Shown here: one piece after another, positions 48,160 to 57,338 of the stretch
Position numbering within the stretch: the first letter of the stretch is position 1
Layout: each line of letters starts with the position of its first letter
NCBI GenBank assembly: GCA_947095585.1
Contig: OX352761.1
Span: 93,809,833 to 93,873,832 of the forward strand
DNA: 64,000 nt
Origin: Nephrocerus scutellatus
Lineage: Eukaryota; Arthropoda; Insecta; Diptera; Pipunculidae
Direction: 5' to 3'
Program-made: the position numbers and the translations under genes
The notes under the pieces: model-generated
The model's input: only the letters and a program-made list of their open reading frames with translations
Databases searched by the model: none
Told to the model about the DNA's origin: nothing

Positions 48160-48655
48160 TATATATATATTCTCTTTTTTGGAATATAGACTAGCTGTTC
48201 CCGAGCGCTTCACTTACACTAAAGTTTTGCATTATTTTCCCACAAGGAATGGTGACTAGAAATACGACAAAGCTTACTTCAAAAAATTTTATTTATTTTA
48301 TTTATGTAATAATGACATTTTCGTAACTATCTCAACTCCAGCGCCATCTACCAGGTCCAGAAAAAAATTTACTTATCGAATAACCAAACGAACATGTATT
48401 GTAATCATGGCTTTAATGTGTCTAGTTCTAGTGGTTTAGGCGTGATGAGGTAACAAAAAATATTCACCAAAAGACCAAACGTCAAACCACATTTTCGTAC
48501 ATATCTCTATTTCAGCGCCGGTCAAAAAAAGGATAAACTTGTCGGAGCATCCAACGAATATATCGTGTTAATATGGCTTTCATACGTCCTGTGGTTTAGG
48601 CTGTAGGAGGTTTCATATTTATGCACAATCATTTTTATATATGAAGATAGTTAGA
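48160..48655 (+). repeat. Interspersed repeat with ACTAGC start and CAGCGCC blocks
   Basis: Starts after an (AT)n run with ACTAGCTGTTCCCGAGCGC (48189) and contains two diverged ~190-base subunits. Each has CAGCGCC, a block like CGAATATATCGTGTTAATATGG, and GTGGTTTAGGC. A related copy is at 50630-51080 (ACTAGCGGCACCTG, CAGCGCCACCTATCGGGTCC, GTGGTTCAGCC, then CATACATACG). Class not determined. Confidence 0.4.
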
Positions 48656-48659
48656 TGAA

Positions 48660-48800
48660 AAAAGTCCAGATTTTTAAAAGAAAATAACTTCCAAATTAAA
48701 TTAAATAGCCAGCCTTTTAGGATTTATTTAGTTATGAAATAACTCGCAAAAATTAATAGAAAGTACTTGGGAGTTATTTCATATTTGCGACTTATTTCAT
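48660..48800. repeat. Short AACTTCCAA-type inverted repeat
   Basis: AAATAACTTCCAAATT near 48684 and TTGGGAGTTATTTCA near 48767 form imperfect inverted ends about 100 bases apart. AAATAACTTCCAAAATA also occurs at 55423-55439 and AAATAACTCCCAAAAC at 55226. Possible MITE remnants. Confidence 0.3.
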
Positions 48801-48815
48801 GGAATCATGGATTGA

Positions 48816-48980
48816 TCGCATCTAACAGACAGAATACAGAACCGCGAGGTAAAACTTATTGGTAACGAACATATCGCGAAACCAATCGACTTGCTCGAAC
48901 ATCGTAGGAATATTTCAAGCTTGTCACTGTTTTCTCGCTTTTTTCATAAGCGGTGTTCAATAGAAAAATCCTAGTGGACC
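48816..48980 (+). pseudogene. CR1-like C-terminal fragment
   Basis: Plus-strand frame with RIQNREVKLIGNEHIAKPIDLLEHRRNISSLSLFSRFFHKRCS, matching the 34520-34650 segment of the better copy. Decays after about 48980. Confidence 0.7.
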
Positions 48981-49880
48981 CATTATCCAATCAATCCACA
49001 TAACTCGTGTCTCGTCTCGAGAACACGAATCTAACATTGAGCTCATCTTCGGACTTATCGACAAATGCAGAGATTACTTCTTTAGCCATGATTAACTTAA
49101 TTTTTTTTATTTTTTTTTAAAAATAGATGTTATGAATGAATTATCACCATAATTTCTGGCACAACAGGCAGGGTAGAGGTCGGTCTTTCCCTTAAATCTC
49201 CCCACCATTAGTAGAATTTTCGTTAGTTCTGTATCCCAATGTGCCAAATCATTGATTATAAGCTCGCTTCTGCTATAGCAAGACGTTCCTTAAGAATGTT
49301 TGCTGACTGTACGATTCACAAAGCGTTTGGGAGCCAAGAAATGTGAAAGAATAATGGTGTCACCAAGCTTGATTTATCGTGAGGAGACTATATACATAAA
49401 TTAACCTCGAGTGTTATCAGCGCAATATGTGTTATCACAGAGTGATGAACTGCATTTTGCGATGCAATACTTATACTCGATAGCCCTTTCTTATCAAAGA
49501 AGGATAATATATTCGGAATTCTGTTTTACGTAAAAGTAAACAAAATAAGAAACCAATGTTAGTTTTTACTCTCTTTCTTTATCCCAGATATAAATATGAG
49601 AAAGGATTATTTGGGTTTCTTTCTTACGAAATTTATATACATATTTAATTTATATTATGTATATAAGTTCTTGAGTTTTTTTTTAATATGATGCCTTACT
49701 TAGGAAGTAAAAACAATTAATTGAAAATGGTGGGCTATAAAAACATTTAGGAAGTATGCACTTTTATTTCTCTAAGTAACTCCGTACAAAGCACTAAACG
49801 TTGTTAATGAAAATAACCTCAAATTTTGTACTGAAGCGATAATAATTATCATCCTACTTACGCTAAAGAAATTATATAAT
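48981..49880. other. No gene recognised
   Basis: The first 150 bases may be decayed remainder of the CR1-like fragment. The rest is unrecognised. Confidence 0.3.
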
Positions 49881-49882
49881 AT

Positions 49883-50141
49883 TGTTACGAAAATGTAAAG
49901 AGAATTCGTTTATCGGACTTTACATACTCGTAAGTAAATCTTGCATTGAATTGAATAGGTTGCGTAATAATAATGCACAGCGCCATCCGTAGAGTACTAG
50001 AATAAGCATTATACCAGCTTTATTGTTTATCAATTGTAAATAACTGTTATACGCGTGAAGTGTATTCTTGTAGGTAGAATTTATTTTAGAACTTTTTGAC
50101 TCATATGTACTCTTGTTAAGTTGTAAATAAGGAATTTAACA
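49883..50141 (+). mobile_element. Probable solo LTR (TGTTA...TAACA)
   Basis: Begins TGTTACGAAAATG and ends GAATTTAACA, giving 5-base inverted termini TGTTA/TAACA and a length of about 259. After the end comes CTGGTGCCCTATAGG, which starts like a primer binding site 8 bases downstream. I see no second LTR in the window and no target-site duplication. It may therefore be a left LTR with only a little internal sequence. Orientation is inferred from the position of the putative primer site. Confidence 0.4.
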
Positions 50142-50629
50142 GAGTGATCTGGTGCCCTATAGGTTGTTCGAATCGAAAACAGTAGAAACAATTATATCCT
50201 TCGCAAAGCAAAGAAAGAAAGAAAAAATGTATAGACCCAGAGGTCCCGCTAAAGGCTCCTTTGTAGAAATCTATTTATGAAAATATAAGAAAAATATTTG
50301 TATGTTAGCCACTTGACCAAAGTGTCCAACCCGTTCGAAAATATGGCGGTTCTTTAAATACCAAACAGGAGCGCAAAATTTCAGGAGCTACTATTTAAAA
50401 ATTAATAAAAAAACATTAGATTTTTAAAATAATTCGTATTCTTTGACCCAGGAGTGTGATTATCACTTTCAAAATGTGACGAAAATCACATTATAGTGTA
50501 AAACACCTATGCAGAGTTTTAACGCGATCGGATGAACGCGTGGAAACGTATATAGGACATTCATATATACACACATACATACAGATTTTCATTTTTATTA
50601 ATATAGAAAATTAAGTGGTTAAATATATA
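50142..50629. other. No gene recognised
   Basis: Unrecognised; includes the short sequence following the putative LTR. Confidence 0.3.
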
Positions 50630-51080
50630 CATACTAGCGGCACCTGACAACCCACCAACATACCACCCCCACCCACTGACCTCCCGCCAACTGACCAACC
50701 CACCAACACTGACCACCTCACCAGCCCAGAAAACTATAGAATCAATCCTAAAACCAGCAAAAAATATGTCTATGCATGTTCGAATATTCTTTATGTGAAA
50801 ATCATATAGAGGGAAAATTCCATTTTCCATCCCAGCGCCACCTATCGGGTCCAAATTTTGCCAACGACTTTCTTTTTATTTAAATATTATATATATAGAA
50901 CGTTATATGGTGTGAATTTGAGCCAAATCAGTCCACAAATAGGAATTTTCGAAAAAAAGCGACCCCAACAAACAAAAACAATCGGGAGCACCACAAGAAC
51001 ATATGGTGTGAGTATTATTTGGAAAGCTTTAGTGGTTCAGCCGACATACATACGCACCAACGTTTTTATATAATAAGATA
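50630..51080 (+). repeat. Interspersed repeat, related to 48160-48655
   Basis: Starts ACTAGCGGCACCTGACAACC, includes a C-rich CCACCAACA tract (50645-50735), then CAGCGCCACCTATCGGGTCC (50833-50852). Its end reads GTGGTTCAGCCGACATACATACG, then TTTTATATAATAAGAT. The shared blocks are in the same order as in the 48.2 kb copy. Confidence 0.4.
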
Positions 51081-51535
51081 AAATGTCTTTCTAAACTATC
51101 TGTTTTATACAAGGTGTTTCACACAGTCCTCCGATTAACGTTTAAAATAACGTTTTCAATGACTTCTGAAATTTCCTCAGATCTTACAGCTTATTTTTCC
51201 TGCTGCATTATTTTGTTAAATGGTTAAGTGCTTGACAAACAAGCAAGAGCAAATACTAAATTTTCATTTGTTTCGTATTTTACAGAAAAAACGTTTAGTT
51301 TGTCATCTGCAAATTCCAGTTTTTCTTAACAAAAAACTTGAAAATTTTCACAGTACTCTGCACTTTGGTTCATAGAATCTCGAGCAATGCAGCTCGCTTC
51401 TAGGTTAACTTTCGAAAGTGAGAAAAATGATTCAGTGTTTTTATTGAACAAAAAGACCGTTAAAGACTAAAGTGTGCGAAAGGTTCATATTTTTTTTAAT
51501 TTTTTGTTCCTGTTGAAAACTATTACACTATTGAA
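51081..51535. other. No gene recognised
   Basis: Unrecognised AT-rich DNA. Confidence 0.3.
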
Positions 51536-51539
51536 AGGA

Positions 51540-52385
51540 TCTAATGATCAACACGTTCTTCAAAATATCACGACTTTGAACGATTTCGATGACTCGAACT
51601 CAAAAAGAGAATGCAGAAATCGTTTTTCTTCCTCTGATTATTTCTAAAAATAGGAACATGACGAACGAAAAATGCAAACTTTGCATCGAAAAACTAAATT
51701 CGGTGATCTTGACCAGTATTAAATCGTCATTCCCGAAAATAAAAAGCAAAAATTCCACGAAGTGTTATAATAAAAGTATATATAATAAAATAATAAAATA
51801 AGTAGTTCTGCTGAATTAATGAGAGAAGTATTAAGAAGACTCTATAATCTGAATAATCACTCGGGAGCTTTTGTGATTATCTCCAACGACCTTAAGCCTG
51901 ACGGACTGACTAAAGAACAAACTAAAAATTACATTACGATGATGACTGAACTGAATAACATAATAGGAATACTGATGCCTGTCTAGTGGATATCGAAAAA
52001 CCCTTTAATACGTGTTGAACCGACACACTTGTTTATAATTATACGATATGGGTTCCGAAATCATTTAATCAAAATGATAATATCAATTATACGTGAAAGG
52101 AAATTTGTCGTAAAAGATAACCAAAATACTACGAATGAAACATTCAATATCACTAATTGTCTGCCACAGGGTACAATAACGCCGCCAATCTTATTAAACG
52201 TATATATTTCTGTAGTACTTGGTGATATGGATGCATCCCCCTTGCATATGTTGAGGATATTGTACTGTATAGTATTGTACAGGCTTTACGTGTCAAATAA
52301 AAAACCGGACCGAAGTCAAAAATGGATAATGCCTCCTAGGAACCATTTTGCTCGGTCAGGATCTATTGAAAATTACTTAATTGCG
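51540..52385 (+). pseudogene. LINE reverse transcriptase fragment (LOA/R1-like?)
   Basis: A plus-strand segment ends with a damaged D-EK-FNT (RT block A; about 51985-52010). It is followed by RYGFRNHLIKMIISIIRERKFVVKD and LPQGTITPPILLNVYISVVLGD (RT block B; 52043-52240). Upstream, frames at 51589-51801 and about 51800-51985 (LKPDGLTKEQTKNYI) suit the region before block A. The YADD block is missing. LOA/R1-like is inference from the RERKF and LPQGT motifs. Confidence 0.6.
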
Positions 52386-52740
52386 TGACTATTTAATTTT
52401 AATTCTTGGTACTTTAAAAAAACATTGGAGAGTGGTTTTTGTATCAGCTACTTGTCAGACTCGTAAAACGTACCTGGTTTATACAATGCAGCTAGAATAG
52501 CAAACGATAAAATAATCCAAGATGCCTCATTGCCTAATAGGGATGGCAATGATTAAAAAGATACTGGTGGCTGGACTGGAGTGTGGCCTATACTTATCAC
52601 TAATGAGAGGCAATTGCGGGCATATGTAGCTTTACGAGCTATCTGCAGACAGACATGACTGCAACTCTTTTAGTGATTTAGTTTTTAAAATTTTGACAAA
52701 TTTAACCGTATGTAATTTTAATTAGTATAAGTTTTTAGTA
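52386..52740. other. No gene recognised
   Basis: Could hold more decayed LINE sequence, but nothing is identifiable. Confidence 0.3.
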
Positions 52741-52743
52741 GTG

Positions 52744-53375
52744 AGTTATAGTAGTAATGTAGTGTACCAATCCAAGTGTCATGTCGATACATACATCAAA
52801 ACACAATTCTGTAATATTGTAATGTACATGCGCCACGTCAATATATGCACCCTATCAATCTACAATATGCCAATGCATATACTATACATACATCACTACA
52901 TAGCTTAAGAATAATCATAAGATACAAAGCATTAAGCAAATCATAATAGCGAAACAAGGTATTAGGAAATAAAATATAGCACACCGAATACAATGCAAAT
53001 ATCATCACACAGCTCTCAGACTAATAGCCTAAACATTATATGAACAGTGAGTTCACCATTTGAGTAATTCACTTAATGTAATTATTATCAATAGTTTATG
53101 ACTCTGTGCGCTACCTTTATAAAGTGGGTCAAGCGCATTGAAAGTCAAATGTAGAAATACAAAGTAATACTTCCGATATTGATCATAGGAAACTATGTTA
53201 GAAATTAAGTATAAAAGGACCACTTATTTTAATAAAGAACTCAGAATTATTTTATCGATCGAACACATCGGCATTCTAATACTCTCTTCGATCTTCTGCT
53301 TTTGCTCAGGCAAATACAGCAATAAAAGATAGGTCTTCTGCTTTTGCTCTCCTGCAAATATAGCGATAGAAGACT
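52744..53375 (+). mobile_element. Probable LTR followed by a tRNA-Ser-type primer site
   Basis: Candidate LTR from AGTTATAG (52744) to GAAGACT (53375), about 630 bases. It has TATAAAAGG at 53210-53218, AATAAA at 53231-53236, and two ~42-base direct repeats (CTTCTGCTTTTGCTC at 53293 and 53335) at its end. The next bases are TGGCGCAG (53375-53382), the start of the primer site used by tRNA-Ser-primed Drosophila elements such as 17.6 and 297. No partner LTR or pol is present, so it is a relic. The left boundary is uncertain. Confidence 0.45.
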
Positions 53376-53382
53376 GGCGCAG

Positions 53383-53818
53383 CTAATGCGAATCCAAAAC
53401 TTTACTCTTCTTCTTCGTTGTTTGAGAGGTCCTCGTTGTATATCCTTCTTCTAAAACATTACGCATATACAGTAGTAAAGATATATTACAGTAATATGCA
53501 GCAATAAAATTATTATTGTTAGTTTTAAGCAAATAGTAAAAGTAAGACCCTCGTAGCTTAATTTCTAATAATTAAATGAATGAATTAAAAAAGGACTCGA
53601 AATACTCAATAAAAGACAAATTCTAGTATAATGGAACCCTGATTCATTTTTGATAAAGCGAATCTTCAACTTTATATGTAATACCAAGCCTTATTTAAAG
53701 AGATGATTCCTGCGTTCAAGACAAGTAAAAAATCTACAGATTAACTAACTTTTACTTTTAGACCTCTGTTCATCAAAAGTACAAATATTCTATTAGGAAA
53801 TGTGAAGAGGATTAAACA
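53383..53818. other. No gene recognised
   Basis: May include a short retroelement leader after 53383. No coding sequence. Confidence 0.3.
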
Positions 53819-54942
53819 CGCACTCAGAAAAAAATCGAAAGCTAAATTCAAGTACAGTAGTGCTAAATTTTAGTTTTTTCCATTCTTATCTATCCATTCT
53901 TATAATAAGTTCTTAGATCCTTAAAATAAGAAGGAAAATCTTAAAGCAACCTTTGTATACTTAAATCAATCCGAAACAATCTTAAAATCTTAATCTCATT
54001 AATTAACGGTTTTATTTATACCCACAAATTAAGAACTGATGATCATGATACAAGAATTATGTTCTTGAATCAAGCCGAAATAATCCTAAACGCGGCTGCG
54101 TACACACAAATTCAAAACCAAACGATCATGATATAAGAATTATGTTCTTGAATTAAGTCGAAACAATGTCAAACTTTCAGTTGAATTGCACAAAAGCTTA
54201 GATCGCACATTCATTATTATTTGTGTTAAAGTCCGGTTCGGGTGCGTAAAGTACGACAATTGAAATAAAAGTGGTATAAACGAAAGTGCAAGTTAAGTGA
54301 ATATGGAAGAAATTAATGAGTTCTATTGAAATAAAAAGAATATCGGATTTTATAAGTCCTCCATTGCACTTATATCCTTTAAATAATGGAAAAACTTACG
54401 TTAGAATTAAGTATATTTAAGCATTTCTTTATAATAAATATGATATGAAAATAAATAAATAAATATGAATAAATTAAAATTAATGATTTATTTTGTTTTC
54501 TTTGTGTGGTGGCGAGGGGCGATGGATTCGGTATTCGAATTTCGAAAAATAAAACCATGCAATCTTATATTGAGATATGACATTCTTGAAGCAATCCGAA
54601 CGAAACTTAAATACAAGAATATTTGTTCTCATTTTAAGTTTGTTAATGCTTTTTGTTAGAGTAATAAAACTTGATTTAAGTAAGGATTGTTCTTATTTCT
54701 GATATATTTAAGAATGCGTAGGCTTAAATTAAGGTTACAATGGTCTGAAATTAAGCTCTTGTATTCCTAAAACGGGTCGATTATCGTGTTGAAATAAGAA
54801 TTCAAGGCTTATCAAAAACATACTCAAAACAAGAATTATTTACTCGGGTTAAGAATTTTCGAGTTTAACAGACTTTCGTAAACGAATCGGCTTGTTATGA
54901 CACTGATTTTCTTGATTTTAGCTCGTTTTTTTTCTGAGTGCG
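53819..54942. mobile_element. 1.1-kb element with ~32-bp terminal inverted repeats
   Basis: The left end at 53819-53851 (CGCACTCAGAAAAAAATCGA, then AGCTAAATTCAAG) is mirrored at 54911-54942 (CTTGATTTTAGCTCG, then TTTCTGAGTGCG). Inside are many degenerate copies of a CTTGAATCAAGCCGAAACAAT-like word, in both strands. They include a near-exact direct pair starting at 54041 and 54126. The only open frame of note (54465-54659) is unremarkable, so the element is non-autonomous. I see no clear target-site duplication, and the superfamily is unknown. Confidence 0.7.
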
Positions 54943-55458
54943 TCTTCATCTAAAAAAACAAATTACAAAATTAAAAAAAATAAAATTGATTTTGACATCT
55001 GCAAATGCAAATAAATGAATATTATTTCATAATTTTTGGTATTTAATTTTCTTTTTAAAAATACCATCATCAGCCATGTTGGAAATAATTGAGTATATTG
55101 GGGATGGAGAGTGGAAACCTTTATATCTTGTGATGGATAAACAATGCAACAAAAAAGTAGCTTTACAAAATAAATCCCAAGTAAAAAAAAATAAAATAAA
55201 TAAAAATAAAGTCCCAAGAAAATTGAAATAACTCCCAAAACGCTAAAATGAACTTATAACGAAATTGAAATAAAATAACATCGATAACAATGTCCATGTC
55301 CGAAGAAGTTATTTTTGAAAATTGTGAACTAACTCCCAAATAATTTTCTGTTGGTTAATATTCCGTTTTAATAATTTTGGAACATATTTCATAATAAAAT
55401 AGGTTCAGTGTTTTAAAAGTAAATAACTTCCAAAATAAATAAAACAAATGCCATTTGC
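54943..55458. other. No gene recognised; low-complexity A/T
   Basis: A-rich DNA with repeated AAATAACTYCCAAA words (55226, 55334, 55423). No coding region. Confidence 0.3.
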
Positions 55459-55480
55459 ATTTGTACTTGATTTGATATAC
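55459..55480. repeat. Left arm of 22-bp inverted repeat at the provirus target
   Basis: This 22-mer (TTTGTACTTGATTTGATATA then CA) is the perfect reverse complement of 61251-61272. With the provirus removed, the arms would be 10 bases apart. Confidence 0.9.
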
Positions 55481-55494
55481 ATATCATCATATGT

Positions 55495-55877
55495 AAGTTA
55501 AGGTATTTGAGTCGCGCAGCTCCAAAAAAAATACAACACGTGCAGTTAGAGGTTGAATCAGAACTACTGATAATTTATTTATTGCGTATATTTATAATTT
55601 AACAAATTTGCTTTCAATAATACTTATTCTAGGAATTACAAATTATGCTTATGCTATTGTTTTAGTTTTAATAATTCTTATTCTAAGAATTATTAAAGCA
55701 AGAATATTACTTCTGCAAATTATGCTTACTCTACAGTCTACAGCAAAACAATATTGCAACACGGGAAATTGGGTGTCTGGGCAGGTGAAATATTGTGCAG
55801 TGTCATCGGTAAAAGGTATTGTGTGGAAACGCAGTGTGGGATTGTGTAAAGGGCAACGACCGATATTTGTGTTAACT
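55495..55877 (-). repeat. 3' LTR of the errantivirus
   Basis: 383 bases; sense start AGTTAACACAAATATCGG, sense end TTAACT, giving AGTTAA/TTAACT inverted termini as in gypsy. It matches 60869-61250 throughout except one extra A near 55500. Confidence 0.93.
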
Positions 55878-55888
55878 CCCCCCTTCTT
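55878..55888 (-). promoter_or_regulatory. Polypurine tract
   Basis: Sense AAGAAGGGGGG immediately precedes the 3' LTR, where plus-strand DNA synthesis is primed in LTR retroelements. Confidence 0.85.
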
Positions 55889-55908
55889 AAGTATCAGCGT
55901 CCCGCTGA

Positions 55909-57315
55909 TCAAAAGTTTATCTTAATGGGTTCTAGATTTGAAATTTTAAAAGTGGCATCAAGGGGTTCATTTTGTTTTTTAAATTTCAAACAAAAGATTA
56001 GAATAAGATTTAGCAATATACTAATTAATAGGATGGTTATATCTGAGCCTATTGAGAGAGCCGTATAAGATGAAAAATGGGATAATTTCTTAACGTTGTC
56101 CAAATGAAGTTTGTGAAGATACTGGAGATCTAATCTCATACCACTTTCCGTCAGGTTATTATATAGTAATGGAGGTAAAATATGGTATGATCGACTTTCC
56201 CAATTTGTGTATTTAATGTTATCTAATTCAATTGATTCATTTTGAAAATTAATTAGGAAAGTGCCGTTAAGGATTCTATTGGTTCGACTGTATGAAAGAT
56301 TGCCGTAGTAGTTAGTTAAGAATAAGGTACCCTCATTTATGAGTTCGGCAATTGGTTTATTTTGAAATTGGTAATTACATGTTGCATCTTCGCTATTTAA
56401 GAGCTTAATAATGCAATGGCTTGGAGCTAGTTTTTGAAGTTGATTTTTTCTACAGATAGTCGTATCTTGTATTACGGTACATTTTTCTCTGACACCAAAC
56501 TTCGTTGTTTGGGATATAAACAAGTTAAAAAAGTCTAGATCTATCCTTTTGTTGTTTTTTACTGTTGATCGTATTATGATGTTGTTAAACACTACCTCTT
56601 CCGTTTGGGGCAAGCAAATAACGTATAATAGGAGATTATCTTTTATTACCATGATGGGTTCAGAATATTCGATGGCCTGAAGTTCGTTCTTAAAAGGAAG
56701 TGTTCCTGTTTTGGAAAGTAAGTCAGCAATATCAGCCTTGTTTAGTAAATTTGAATTAACTATACTTTTTTTGGCAAGTTGTCCTGCTAAAACTATTTCT
56801 CCGATTTCGTCTTTAAGTAGACCAAGCTTGTTAAAAAGTATTTGTTCATATTTTCCTGTATTATTTGTGTCTAAAATTTCGGTTATTCTATTATATTTAT
56901 CTATTAGGTTATTGCTTAATTTGCTGAAGCGCTGATTTACTTGATATTGCTTATTGTTATTACTAATAAGTTCATTGCTTTTTGCCAAAATGTTATCCCA
57001 GTCTGTCGCATCTGGATTACCAGCCAGCCATTTCCAGGCGGATCCTATCCAGTTTATTGATCTTTTAGTCTTCCTCAGATTTTTTCCTTGTAGTTGCTCC
57101 ATCAGGTTGTCTATTTTAGAAAGTTGGTGACTTAATTGTTGTAAATAAGGATTTGTTTTAAGGATATTGTGGTGCACATCTGCTCTTAGGCCATCTATTA
57201 TTTCTTCGTAATCGGTAAGGTTTATGGTATGTATTATTTTATAGTTTCCGTTTATTATTCTTCCCGTTCCTTGTTTCACTGCAATGAGAGGGCTATTGTA
57301 CTCGTAGACGTTCAC
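55909..57315 (-). CDS. env: Errantivirus Env-like membrane glycoprotein
   Basis: A 468-codon uninterrupted frame, counted from a GTG at 57315. Features: a basic RKTKR cleavage-type motif at residues 81-85 followed by a Gly/Trp-containing segment, several N-x-S/T sites, paired cysteines in the second half, and one hydrophobic span at about 426-445 before a 23-residue charged tail. This is the layout of class I-like Env proteins acquired by insect errantiviruses. There is no good ATG start. The frame is open upstream of the GTG and encodes LIPLCAEA, resembling the end of a signal peptide. In sense, CCATTTCAG lies just before that (57344-57352), a candidate splice acceptor, so Env is probably made from a spliced RNA whose first exon supplies the start. 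It overlaps the end of pol. Confidence 0.85.
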   Translation of the reverse strand: MNVYEYNSPLIAVKQGTGRIINGNYKIIHTINLTDYEEIIDGLRADVHHNILKTNPYLQQLSHQLSKIDNLMEQLQGKNLRKTKRSINWIGSAWKWLAGNPDATDWDNILAKSNELISNNNKQYQVNQRFSKLSNNLIDKYNRITEILDTNNTGKYEQILFNKLGLLKDEIGEIVLAGQLAKKSIVNSNLLNKADIADLLSKTGTLPFKNELQAIEYSEPIMVIKDNLLLYVICLPQTEEVVFNNIIIRSTVKNNKRIDLDFFNLFISQTTKFGVREKCTVIQDTTICRKNQLQKLAPSHCIIKLLNSEDATCNYQFQNKPIAELINEGTLFLTNYYGNLSYSRTNRILNGTFLINFQNESIELDNIKYTNWESRSYHILPPLLYNNLTESGMRLDLQYLHKLHLDNVKKLSHFSSYTALSIGSDITILLISILLNLILIFCLKFKKQNEPLDATFKISNLEPIKINF

Positions 57316-57338
57316 AACGGCTTCTGCACATAAGGGGA

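Noticed and set aside
55608..55925. 105-codon hydrophobic plus-strand frame, repeated at 60981-61298
   Set aside because: It lies within the LTRs, antisense to the provirus, and its end differs only because the flanks differ.
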